64,000 nt of DNA, taken from Hydnum rufescens UP504 (Eukaryota > Basidiomycota > Agaricomycetes > Cantharellales > Hydnaceae). A program made the translations under genes and the position numbers. How positions within the stretch are numbered: the first letter of the stretch is position 1; each line of letters opens with the position of its first letter. The stretch covers positions 5,212 through 69,211 of the forward strand of contig MU129120.1 in assembly GCA_014904985.1 (NCBI GenBank). Direction: 5' to 3'. This document shows positions 10,721 to 22,060 of this stretch, piece by piece. The notes below the pieces were generated by a model. It ran no database searches, was not told the DNA's origin, and worked only from the letters and a program-made list of their open reading frames with translations.

Positions 10721-13232
10721 ATGTCAGCCATGAGCAGCCTCATTTCAGGAGCGGATTGTGGCCCATCGAATGCACTCTCGTCGGTCGTGAAGCATGCAGA
10801 GGCTGACCGTAGTCTACAAAGGGTGTGCCAACCATCAGGACTTCGTCGTTTCCGGTAATTTCGTTACTGAAGAGCACCGTTTAGGATCGAGTGGGAGGTC
10901 CCTCTCAAGCGAATGTTGGTCGGCAGATTCATCTTTGTCGATTGGGACTTATTGGGTTATGTAGCTCCACCATCTTCCCGCCACATCCTCAAATGGCCCT
11001 AGCGAGGCAGATCAAGCATTCGCCCGTCACTTTTTCGATGCCCATTCGCCAGTGCCCTCCGTACCATCATCATCCGCGGCGCCATTTCCGCAGTTGCACC
11101 CCAGTCAAATTCAGCTGAATGTCCCTTTCCTACTATCTACAGCGAAGCGTCCCGGAGCTCTAGATGATGTTTGGGCGTCGAAGGCCTCCCGAGGAGACCC
11201 TGCTGCTCTCCAGCCACATATTATCGCTTCGGGGGTGGTGCCTGGAGCCTCGCAGTGGTCGTCCGAATTTGCTCCTCTTATTAATACGTCCCAACTTGAG
11301 GTGAATGGGGTCGGTGGCGTACAACCAACAGGTACGGGTAATACGTTGCCGGAGCTGCGTCAGTGTTGATATGTTATGTGTAAAGGACAAATGCTCAGCC
11401 CAATGATGTCACAACCATACAGCTATGGCGCGAGCATTGCTTCCATGCACCCGCATCAGACCTTTATTTCTAATTCTCTGAACTCGAATCCTGAGTATGC
11501 GGTGGACTGGGAAAGCGAGTTCTCCAAGTTGAGTGAAACTGCCCCTCAGGACAAAGGTAAAGGGCGATTGGTCGAAGTAGACGAGGAAGGGAAGGCTCTT
11601 GGGGCACTCGAAGATATTTTAGCGAATACCTCGATATCCGAGAAGCCCCCTGCGGAAGGTGATTTGGACGAGTATCTCAAATCGTTCGAAAGGCAACGCT
11701 TTTCAATACTCTGGACGTGTGAGTCGCTGATTTGGTTCAACTGTAGGGTTTGGGATGAAATCAAGAGTGAAAATGCGAGGGATCCTGCTGAATTGTCGAA
11801 ACTTGAGGCAGAATATCGCCAGCTGTTGCAGCAAAATAGCGAACTGGATGATACTAGCGCCCTCCTTGAGCGTCAGGAATGGGACGGTGCGGGTGTGGAT
11901 ATGGATGGCCTCGATAGCGATTTCGGGATGAACAGCGTCAACTCCATGACGCGTTTCGACGAGAATGGCGTGCCGATTCTCGATCAATATGCCTTTGGTG
12001 AGTAGCCTGTAAACACGCGCGACATCATGATGTCCTGTATGTTATGATGGTGAACGGTGGATCTTCTCCAGAACAAAACAACCCATACCTGCACGAAGGG
12101 GCACCTTCCTCTCTCTTGGATTCTGCCAAAAAACTCATGGCTTCCAATGGTTCTCTCGATGAGGCCGCCTTACTAATCGAGGCCTCGATCCAGAAAGGTG
12201 AATTTGGGGAAGGTGGTTACGAGGCATGGCTTCTCCTAGGTCGGGCCAGGAGCATGGATGAACGGGAGACCCAGGCATTGAGGGCCTTACGAGAGGGAAC
12301 TCGCATAGCCGAACTTAATGGTGCTCCCGGCGCAGGATTGCTGGTAAGTTCGCTCGCGCACTGTCCAATTCATGGCTCCTCATCACTGTGAATTGGTAGG
12401 ACCTCGCTATCAGTTACACCAACGAATCGTACGATCTTGCAGCACATTATTCCCTGCGAAAATGGCTTCGTGCAAAATACCCGTCAGCTGGTTCCTCCGA
12501 ACCCGCCACCAGTCCCAAAATACATTGGTCATCACACGAACTCACGACTGATGCTTTTATTTCTGTTGCTCGAGACTTGCATGCCAAAGGTCAGATGGAT
12601 CCAGACGTCCAGCTTGGCCTCGGCGTTCTGTTTTATTCCAGCAGCGAATACGATAAAGCCAAAGATTGCTTCGAGTCTGCTCTCCAATCTAGACCTGATG
12701 TGAATAATCATTTTACTCCCTCTCAAATTGACTTGTCATGTTGGGGTGGCACTAATATTTTTGGTTATTGCTACTAGGACTATTTGATGTGGAACCGCCT
12801 TGGTTCCAGCCTTTCAAATGGTTCGAAGCCCGAAGAAGCATTGGGTGCGTATCGTGAAGCCCTACGGCTCCGTCCTACCTATACACGTGCGATCTATAAT
12901 GTTGGAGTCGCCTGTACGTGCTGGGCGATCACATGCATGTCCTAAAGTCTGGCTAATACGCGTTTTCAGGCCTGAACATCGGGGCATATAAAGAGGCAGC
13001 GGAGCATTTCCTCAGTGCGCTTACGCTCCGCGGCACAGATAGTCAAGACAAGAATGCAGACCAGATCTGGCAGACATTGTCGAGGACCTTCACCACCATG
13101 GTCAGTACCCAAGATTTTATATTTGTGTATAATGTATTGATTTAGGCACTCGATTTGCAGTCCCGACCTGATCTGGTGTCACTAACAAGTGCGGGTGATG
13201 TACAAGTCTTTAGGGGCGAGTTTGACTTTTAA
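10721..13232 (+). CDS. PEX5: Peroxisomal targeting signal 1 receptor Pex5
   Basis: Cycling receptor that binds PTS1 cargo in the cytosol and delivers it to the peroxisomal membrane. Nine exons: 10721-10822, 10885-10914, 10965-11331, 11386-11997, 12072-12343, 12400-12699, 12778-12913, 12970-13100, 13146-13232; 678 aa, every junction in frame. The N-terminus holds the conserved export cysteine (ADCGPSNAL, Cys13) and the motif LQRDRV. WxxxF docking motifs are WSSEF (near residue 142) and WESEF (near 208). NNPYL then opens the C-terminal TPR domain: YEAWLLLGRA, QLGLGVLFYSSSEYDKA, DYLMWNRLGSSLSNG, EEALGAYREALRLRPTY, NIGAYKEAAEHFLSAL. The protein ends RGEFDF. Exon 4 may hide a 30-bp mini-intron near 11718. 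Convergent with PSMG2, 294 bp between stops. The gene looks intact. Confidence 0.95.
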
Positions 13233-13525
13233 GTATTGGGTGATATTCCCCATTGTGTAGGAGTACCAATGATGATGTAGAAGTATCCAGTGTTAAATAA
13301 CCCTGAATAAATATCCTTAGAACACGAAGCAGCACTTTCTTTCTCCATTGCAAAAGCGTGTGAAAGGAATATGTGTGCTCCTTCAATTTTCCATAACAAG
13401 CGGTTCGTACGAAGGCAGAAACGGATGAGGAACCCCAACGCATATGGAAGGCGCAGTATAGCGGAAGGGAACTGCCGTTCCGGAAGAACTTTTCTGAGGT
13501 AAGGCCACGAGGGAAGGATGCAGAC

Positions 13526-14535
13526 TCAGCCGAAAAGGGTCTGATCATGTGGAGTTCCAAATAAACCCTGCATCCAGCTCTCAGGTTCTTTCCACGCTTT
13601 CCGGTTGCAAAACGATCGGAAAGAGTCAGCATCGGGAGATTCAGGGGCGTACAATGCGGGGTAAAATAATAATATGATGACGTACCGAACGGTTGTGAAC
13701 CGATCACGCGAGCGACGATGGTGGCGAGGAGAGACGCGTCCTCGCGATTGTCGCCTTCGAGGACGTATTGGAGGATGAGTGCTGTTGGTGGGAATTGTGT
13801 GGAGGGCAGTGATTTGAGAATGAGAGGTGTGATGCCCGACGATGGTAGTACTGGTTCCGTTGTGGATGAAGTGGAGAAGGGGGGGATAGTCGAGGTGATG
13901 AGAGACAGGGGAGAAGAAGCGATCGAAGCTGGAGATATTTGCGTGGGGATTAGATGGTAAGCTGGCGTACTACGAGACGAATTGTCACGTGATGTCTCCT
14001 GGGTGAAGCAGCATCGCTATGCAGGGCTTACTACATGTGAGCATCAACACGATTAGAGAGATCGAGGCCTGACAAGATCAGGACAGCAGAAAACCCCGAG
14101 TTTGTGATGAATTTAAAAAGTGCATCTACGCACTCGCGTTTTCGACTCTGAAATGGTGATGATGAACAGAATCTGTGGACATGACTTTTACAGACTTACT
14201 TTGATCACGGGTGAACGTTGTTGGATGAGATGAAAAGGAAAGCCCTGCCTCCCATATACCTCAAGAGGCGTGGTCACGCCATCCTGTCCATCTTCTCGAC
14301 CGCCAACGACCGGGTGCAAAAAGTGAGAGTCAAGAATACCGACTGTTTCGAGTTGCAGAGATGATATGAGTAGATCCACGGCCAACTGGGGGAGATTTGC
14401 AGTGGAGACGATAGGCTGTGCGGTTACACACCGTCAACAATAATGTACTGGGGGACATGCAAGCTCTTTACGTACGATAATCAATGTGGTGTCCTTCAGG
14501 GTCGTTTCGTACGATCCCCAGGCGTGAAAGTCCAT
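13526..14535 (-). CDS. PSMG2: Proteasome assembly chaperone 2 (PAC2/Add66)
   Basis: Partner of PAC1 in building the proteasome alpha ring. Five exons on the minus strand: 14476-14535, 14200-14415, 14032-14147, 13686-13969, 13526-13596; 248 aa, all junctions GT-AG and in frame. Recognition motifs: PIVSTANLPQLAVDLLISSL, VGILDSHFLHPVVGGREDG, GVTTPLEVYG, IQQRSPVIK, then SGFSAVLILSGLDLSNR, YHLIPTQ, LILQYVLEGDNREDASLL and the C-terminal WMQGLFGTPHDQTLFG. Length is near that of the human and fungal proteins (about 250-265). ATG 14535 gives MDFHAWGSYETTLKDTTLII. Tail to tail with PEX5. Confidence 0.92.
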
Positions 14536-14625
14536 GAAGGGGGCGAGTGGTAACGGCCGCGTCAGGCGAGGTAATTCCCACGCCCTGGAAATTGCCGAAT
14601 GTTTATCCCCACGGGGAGGGGTGTT

Positions 14626-14649
14626 TGTCGATCCTTCCGCAACCGGATG
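14626..14649 (+). repeat. 24-bp perfect inverted repeat, left arm
   Basis: Twenty-four bases containing CCTTCCGCAACCGG whose exact reverse complement occurs at 15616-15639. Imperfect similarity (a CCCACGGGG-like block) extends about 20 bp outward on both arms. Confidence 0.8.
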
Positions 14650-14816
14650 CAAATACCGTTGCTACGATGCAGCTCAACGCCAAGACCCTTAGTGGCCTAA
14701 AACCTCGAAAAAATCAAATTGCGAATTTGGTCCTAGACAGTTGGTCAAATTTTCATTAGACTGTTCCTTTCAAGTGCATTGGTGTACTTATCGTTAGTCC
14801 CAACTTTACCAGGACC

Positions 14817-15241
14817 TAGTGATGCCGCGACTCGACTTTCGGCGACTTCCAGCGACGTTCAAGCGACTTCGTACAACTTCCAAGTCACAGTCGAGTCGCA
14901 AGTTGTGACTGCTGGCACTTCCCATATCTGCATATAATATTCATTGCTCATCATCAAATAGACTGGCCTTTTCCACCAAATCAACACAATTGACGTCCCC
15001 ACCGCAAAATACTGTTCAGTTTTGATTGATGAGAAGCCTGCTCCATCTACATTTCTGTGAGGTCTGTTGTCCAACCATCTGTGAAGTTCAGGTAATTCTT
15101 TTTCAACATAACCTTTAAGGCCTCCACAATTTTGGGTTTGAGGCGACTGTGCGGCTTTGTTATTGTCTCGGAGCTCAAAAAAAAAATGAAGGTGTGAGGA
15201 TCTTGGTTTAGAAATTTGGGACTGGTGTGGGATCGAGACAA
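14817..15241 (-). mobile_element. hAT-family transposon remnant
   Basis: On the minus strand the segment SRLKPKIVEALKVMLKKNY followed by LNFTDGW resembles the extreme C-terminus of hAT transposases, just after the dimerisation region. The adjoining 14817-14910 is full of GCGACTTNNNGTGAC-like words that recur at 31810-31890. No catalytic part is present, so this is a terminal scrap. It lies inside the 24-bp inverted repeat pair (14626 / 15639). Confidence 0.45.
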
Positions 15242-15615
15242 TGACTATATTATGAGCAGTCTCCTTCGTCCAGATGATTTACAAATTACTGTACAATGTT
15301 TACAGAGCCGGCTTGTTTTGACTTCTATCTTGTATGTATGGAAGTTGTACTTCTTTCTCTTTCCAGGCTCTGGCAACATGTTTATCAATCTATATTACAG
15401 GCAGTTTCAGCAGTGCACATAGAATTCTAACATGCAGTAAGAGTAATGTACAGTTAATAACAATATAAGTGTCATAGAGTTGATTTGGCCGGATAGTCGC
15501 GCGGACCAAATGCTTGCGGCTGTAAAGGAGAGGCAATACAGAGCGCGACAACGACGACAACGACTCGTCGCAACTACCGCTCCTTGGAAACAGGGCATCA
15601 CGTGCTGTTCGGATA

Positions 15616-15639
15616 CATCCGGTTGCGGAAGGATCGACA
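15616..15639 (-). repeat. 24-bp perfect inverted repeat, right arm
   Basis: Reverse complement of 14626-14649. The two arms enclose about 970 bp including the hAT scrap. Confidence 0.8.
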
Positions 15640-16676
15640 TACGACCCCCACGGGGACTCCAACCGAGTAAACACCTCCTCGTCCAACACTGACGAACATT
15701 TTTATGTTATGACATCCTCTGCTGCAATTGCGTTTTTTAGGACCTTGGGACCGGCGATGATGCAAATGACACTGGTTTTCTGCATATTTATTGACTAATC
15801 GCATAGATAACAAGCCGCCTAGGCAGACCTCAAATTCTTCAGCAAAAACCCAGTTATCCACAAATACGGAGCCAGGTCGTATCAAAACCCAGTAGGGAAA
15901 GCTTGCCATGGCCCCGTTGAAAGTACATTAGGAGGGGTAAGGGGAGGATGGAGGGTAGTGCCCAGAGAGGAGCAAGCATAGTGAAGAAGGGAGATCAGAG
16001 GTGAGGAAACAAAAGACAACACTTGAAAACAGGAAGATAACCTTTGAAAAGAGCGACAAGCGCCGATCCCCGACTACCGCATGATACCATGAGGATATCG
16101 TCGCTGTCCAAGATAGCCAGCAATAATAACTTATAGATAGGTCTGTTTGTCCCCATTTCTACCCTGATCGAGTTCCTTGCACATGGGTATACCAGTTGCT
16201 ACTGATAAACCCGTTCGCTACATATAAAAAGAGTGGTATCGCCAGGATAAGCAATGCACAGCCCATCAAGGCAATGCGGTTCCGTATCTCATGAATCAAT
16301 CATGGAGGAGGGGAGGGCGCCCAAACGACAGGGGGTATACAGTACAAGTGAGGAAACAGCGACAGCAAAAAGATCCGCAAGGTTGTACTTACTTCCCGAG
16401 AGGGTTTGGGATCCCACCTGGATCATAACAGTGTTTCCGAAAGGGGGGGGGCAGAAGAAAAAAAGGTGACGCAGAGGGGTAAGGACTGAGGGTATGTTCA
16501 GGATGGATGATTACGGAGCAAGGAATTCCCCTAATAAGCTCCATAAGTCCCACTAAAGGTATAAGGAAAATGGACTCGGCGGAGTCCAAATCAAAGGTGG
16601 GTAGAGCCAAGGATTAGGTTGAATGCGGAGGGGGCCATGAATGAATCTGAATGCGGATGGAGCTGAACGAGCACTG

Positions 16677-16745
16677 CCACGAAAGCACTGCCATGGGAAC
16701 ACCGCCATGGACACACCGCCATGGAACCACTGCCATGGACACAAT
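16677..16745 (+). repeat. 14-bp minisatellite with CCATGG cores
   Basis: CCATGG palindromes at 16691, 16705, 16719 and 16733, spaced exactly 14 bp, in units close to ACCGCCATGGACAC. Related in period and core to the array at 7785-7853. Confidence 0.85.
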
Positions 16746-16765
16746 CCCAATCTCGTGGCCACGAA

Positions 16766-16800
16766 ATTCTAAAACCCTCTCTTATGTAAACATAAGAGTC
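16766..16800 (+). repeat. Hairpin motif shared with 40400-40445
   Basis: CTCTTATG-TAAA-CATAAGAG at 16779-16798 is a perfect 8-bp stem. The surrounding 45 bp (AATTCTAAAACCCTCTCTTA ...) recur at about 40400-40445 with small indels. Confidence 0.6.
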
Positions 16801-17208
16801 GGGGAATCCGGCCAGAGCGCAGCCGAATACCTCAGCGGAAGAGGAGGCCGATGCGCAGCATACCTGAAAATCCAGCTCATCCATGAAACGGCTGTAGAGG
16901 CAAAGCCCAAGAAGTCATGGAACTGCCAGAACAGAAGCGATAAACAAGAGCGGGATGCTCCGACTAGTGTGAACTCATAACACCGATGGAAGTAGCCTTG
17001 AGTCTCTTGGAGGTGGAGCTGCTGGGGCCGAGATTTCCTGTTGCGTCAACCAAGCGTGCAAGAACATTTCATAAGACACCGAAATTAAAGAGACTCATGA
17101 GGGTTGGGGGATCCGAGTTCGCCGGGGTTGAACGATTCTATAGATCACTGGCCTTATCAACTTCTCGTAAATGCGCGGCTCCGTTAATCCTTTCACATCT
17201 ACCCCACA

Positions 17209-19629
17209 ATGTTTGGCGATTATCGCCTCGAATTCGTCGCTGACATCTGCAGAATTCTCATTCCTTCACTCCTGCTTGGACGGGGTCTTGTAGCCCTTCT
17301 ATCCCCAATTGCCCTCCCCCAGACCCTCCTTTACCTGGCTGCACTCGTCGCTGTGATAACCTCGAGGATTCAGCTGGTTCGGTTGTATCAACGCAGAGAC
17401 GCCGCTCGACGTGGGGCAGTCTTTGCACCTGAAGTCAAAGGCCGCTGGCCAGGAAACCTCGATCTCTTCCTGGAGTACGTGATCGCCTCTAGAGCTCCCT
17501 CTTTGCAATCTGATATCCATGGTAGATTCGGTCAATCTTTCTACAAGGATTATCTCCTCGAATTCCAAGACTCTCTGTTTGATGAGCTCCAATCCGATAC
17601 TATAAACGCGCGGCTCTTATGGAGAGATTTAATTATCACTCGCGATCACAACGTCGTGAAGACTGTCCTCGCCACCGGGTTCCCCGACTTTGAAAAGGGC
17701 CCCAAGACTAAGATGAGGTCTGATCCAGTTATTCCTATTCCCTCTCTCTCTCTAAGCTTCCGTTCTGCGTCCGACAGATTGTTTAGCCTATTCGGTAACG
17801 GCATATTCAACTCCGATGGTGAACAATGGAAAGCACATCGTGCTCTGACACGACCCTTTTTTGGTGAAGACACTTTTCAGCCTGAACATCCCCTCCAGTC
17901 TCTGACCTTTACTGATATAGCTCGAGAGCGTGTCCGTGACTTTGAACATTTCGACCATTACAGTAATAAAGTGATAGACCTCTTCCGAGCGCGTGCTCTC
18001 TCCGGCGAGTCCATAGATGTGCAAGACGTTTTTGGCCGCTTCACTCTTGACGCCGCTGGCGGATTTCTCTTCGGTACAAAGAAGCTGAACACTTTGGACG
18101 ACCCGCTCCCCGAGCCCGGGAAGGCTGCTCTTGGACCGAAGGGCTCCCTAACAGCGGGCGACTATGGCGATTTTGTAAATGCTTTTGAGCAAATTCAATC
18201 TCTCGTGGCTAGACGGACTAGGCGGATCTGGTTATGGCCGTTATACGAGTTCTTCGGAGATTCGACGACCCCATACAATAAAACGATAGACGAATGGGTG
18301 TGTGCTTTTCTCTGTGCCGTGTTTTTTTTTCTTTTTTTTTTCGCGATGAGAAAGACCGCCTCGCCCTTAGGTCGCGCCCCTGATCGAAGGGCGCTGGAAG
18401 CGAAGAAACAGAGAGGGGACAAGAAGATGGATGCCGATGATGGAAGTCTAATCGATCATCTCGCGGATTCGACGAGTAACGTTACTCTCATTCGGGAAGA
18501 GGTTTGCATCTTCCGGTGGAGCCGCCGTAAATCCCAGCTCATTGTTTTTCCCCCTCGATACAGCTCATCAACATACTTCTTGCGTCTCGCGATACTGCAA
18601 GCCCAACTAGCATATCGTCTTGCTCCAAATTATTCATTCCATCGTTTCCCTTAGACTGCCGCGCTACTGACTTTCACGTTGTATCTGTTATCCCAACACC
18701 CTGAAGTTACCCAGAAGCTTCGTGCGGAGATCATCGAGGTGGTCCCCGAAGGAGCTCCAACCTTTGATCACGTCAGGGGAATGAGATATTGGGAGTAACA
18801 CTGCACTCATAAGTACTGTACTTGCTGCATGACTTATCGTCTCCCTCTCCATTCGCAGTACGAGCCTGTCTGAATGAGGTTCTGCGTTTGTTTCCCCCTG
18901 TGGTGACTGATTACAGGGCTTCGGTACGACCGTCGGTTTTGCCCTCCGCTCCTGGATGCAAACCGATATACATGCCTGGGCCGGGTGTCAACTTGATGTA
19001 CTTTGATTTCCTCATCCAACGGCGGAAGGATCTGTGGGGAGCCGATGCGGATGAATTCTCGCCTGAGCGTTGGATAGACCCTGAACGATTGAAGATCATG
19101 ACGTCAGATCCATTCAAGTTTATCCCCTTCAATGCTGGACCTCGTATTTGTCTCGGCCAGGTAAGTCCTCTTGTGGCTCACATGTGTGGCGATCTCTCAT
19201 CCGCCATTGGTTGGACTAGAATTTCGCGTACAATGAAGCTAGCTTCAGTTCGTCATTTCATTTTTTTTTTGTTTCTCCTTGCACTCCGTGAGACTCGGAC
19301 TGACAATTATGTCTGTAACAGTCATGGTAAGGATCCTTCAAGTTTTCGATGGATTTGAACTTCGCCAGGATGATGCACCGGCTGGCTCGACTCCTCCAGC
19401 GTCATGGAAACACCGGGGCGGCCGTGCCTCGATCGAGAAGGCGTGGCCGCTCTCGGCAGTCACGCTCTACTCGAAGGTGCGTACGAAATATTTCTTTCTC
19501 ATATTCTCAAACAAAAAAAAAAAGAAAGACAAAAAAAAAATTCCCCTCCCTTTCTTGGAATGTTGTTTTGATTCTGTTTATGTTTGATAGGGGGGCATGT
19601 GGATTCGAATGCACCCAGCAAATAATTAG
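17209..19629 (+). pseudogene. Cytochrome P450 (CYP63-like), copy 1, decayed
   Basis: Membrane-anchored monooxygenase family. Starts at ATG 17209 with hydrophobic N-terminal segments, then APEVKGRWPGN (proline-rich hinge), [19 protein letters not shown], the ExxR-type segment [22 protein letters not shown] and the heme signature [11 protein letters not shown]; last exon ends near 19629. Introns correspond to those of copy 2 (17475-17525, about 17716-17778, 17874-17920, 18298-18370 and others). Lesions relative to copy 2: one base missing at about 18384-18391 in the exon after 18370, a GC donor after ASRDT (near 18598), and a lost donor at 18790 (GGGAGT where copy 2 has GTGAGT). Several independent defects indicate a real pseudogene. 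CYP63 members oxidise xenobiotics and alkanes; the substrate here is unknown. Confidence 0.8.
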
Positions 19630-22060
19630 CACCGAATGGGGTTTGCGCGAGGCGCCGTGTTCTGAGGAACAGCTTTGCGGGAGGAAGTCCTTTTGGCTGC
19701 TTTATGTACTGCTATTCCATTTTGACAGGACTGTATGGTGTTCTACCAACCAATGTTGTAAATTGTATTCAACAGGGCTCTGAAGTTTGCTGCAGGGGCC
19801 TAATCGGTCTTTACATGGCTTCCGGCCGTCGATGTTCTGCGGCAACCCATTGCCGAATCTCGCATTCGTGGAGATATTGACTAAATAATGACGAATGCAC
19901 GTTGCCGGATATGAAGACATGCATCGCAGTCGAAGAATTGACCAAATGATGATGGGGGTAATTGCGGAAAGGACGACCTCCCTTCATCGTATTCAAAGAC
20001 GCGGTCCTCATTCGATTATTCAGGATGGCAAGATCTCATATGATCATAGTATCATGGTGAAGAACAGTTTTGGAGCTAGACTCTGCCAGTGTGAGAATTC
20101 ACCAGGGAACAGTCGACTCTCTCGCCAATGTGGTGGGGGATTACTAAGGGGTGCAATGGACTCCCTGGGACGCTGCAGACTGATGGCACTCGAACATTTA
20201 AGCGGGTTCTCAGCCAGCCTCTGTAGTATTCGAAGATTACTGTATGCTCTGAGACGATGTGATCCTCCTATATTGCTGCGCTGAAATATTGGGATTTAGC
20301 AGTAATAGTTGTCGCTATCCTGGATGGGGCGTGTTGTCAGGACGTGGGGATATTGGGGTCGCATATAGGAGGCCAGCAATTTTTTCCAGTTGATACCGCG
20401 GCGTTATTATATCGTGAGTAAAAAAGCTAAAAAGGTTCTAGACCGACTTCACAAAGCATATTCACCATTCAATTCTTTGCCGATTCAAATAACTCTGCCC
20501 TTCGAAATCTTAAACCTGTGAAAAGGGCTTGGGCGTTACGTTACCCCATTTATCGTTGAGACAGTCGATTGCCGTAACAAACAACACAGCCCCCGGAAAA
20601 CCCCGAGAAGCTCTCCCCCTTCGTCTACTCGAATATTCTCTGCGGAAAATTTTGCCTCAGACTGCTTGCTCGCTGAAATGAGAATAGCCGACAACCGGCT
20701 TCGGAATGCCAGTTTCGATCGTCCTGCGTCTGGCACACATTTTCAAGCCATTACGCCGGGGGCTCGGAATGTATGAAAGCCGCTTCCCAGCTTGTTACGT
20801 CATTTCTGGGATTGTTACAGCAAACTTCTGGATTGTTACAGCAAACTCGAAGGGTGTTGTGTCACGCATTTCATAGACTTAAGACGCGTACAGTAGTATG
20901 ACAGCTTGCAGGTCTATCATAGCACGGAGACCATTGGTGAGAGCCGAATGGTGGTTTCGAGCGGCAGACCTGGGCGTCAAGGGTTACTGGATGCCCGTAG
21001 CGACTGAGGGGGGCCACTTGCAGAGCACTGTGGCGACCTGGTTTCTTCTAGAACATCGAGGCAACAACCGCAAATTCGGCGCTGCAACTCAACGCCAAAG
21101 GTGTGATCCGTGCTTCTAATTATCTCAGGAACAGGGGCCGGCTGCGACCAGGGGGGGGCCGTAAATGTTTGCCATCCAGAGTGTCTCGGGTACAAGTTCT
21201 CGTCAAACCAATACCGACTTGGCGGCGTGATACTCGACCGTGTTTGGGTCAGCCCAATGGTAATACCAACTATTTATATAAACCCCGAAAGGACCATGAA
21301 GTGGAACGTGGGGAATTAGAGAGAAGACATGACCCATGGATTCTTGTTAGTGAGTGGCCCCTTATGGTTGTAGGACGCAACACGGATAAGGGCTGATCTA
21401 AAGCGATGCTCACGGGTTTAGCGTATGTATGCCAACCTGGGGCAGTTGAGATCGACATTCGATACTGAGCCCCTGCGACCAATCAATTGTGCATCTTTGC
21501 GGCTGAAGGGCGTCGTAACAAGCCGTCCCTATTTCAAGATCCACAAACGGGAGCATTCAACTAGAGATCTGGGTCTTTCTCGCGGTGACTAGGAAGGGAG
21601 GAATATCTGGTTAGAAGGTTTGACCGCCAAGAATTATTAGTTTACGAGTTCCATACCTACGTATGCCTGCGGCTCGTAGAAGGTGAGCTAGCATTCGTAT
21701 TGAACTCTTGGCCCTCCTTTTCTTATTCATCTCCGTCACCACTGACCTCGTTATTCTTGTCTACAGTTCCCCTAGGAAGCCCACATCGACCGGACTCCGG
21801 ATAGTAAATTCTGATATTGATTAACGCAGAAAATGACATCCACAGCCAGAATGCATTGGCATACGAAAGAATGACCGGTATACGTATTCGGATGAACCCT
21901 TTCAAAGAGATACTAATCAACGGAAGGCGGCCCCGCTTTTTGTCGTTGGCAACTAACGCTCTGGCGTAGGCCGGATAAGTGGTTAAGCCTCTTTCAACAA
22001 CCCTCTTTGTGATTTCATATTTTAGCTCGGGCATAAACTTGACACACAAAACCCCACGAC
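19630..22060. other. Spacer with degraded sequence
   Basis: About 2.4 kb. Short open frames lie on both strands. At about 21160-21290 pieces such as CHPECLGYKFSSNQY weakly recall a WSC-type Cys domain, but frames break and I do not call a gene. A minus frame at 21723-22049 (108 codons) has no recognised motif. Confidence 0.35.

Larger units (their letters stand above)
15700..17208. other. Gene-poor spacer with minisatellite and hairpin
   Basis: About 1.5 kb before the first P450. Apart from the 14-bp array (16677-16745) and the hairpin (16766-16800) I see only short open frames and no supported gene. The last 60 bp before 17209 form the P450 leader. Confidence 0.45.

Noticed and set aside
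20898..21400. Cys-containing frames that recall a WSC domain
   Set aside because: Spacing of cysteines does not fit and frames break; similarity is too weak to call.
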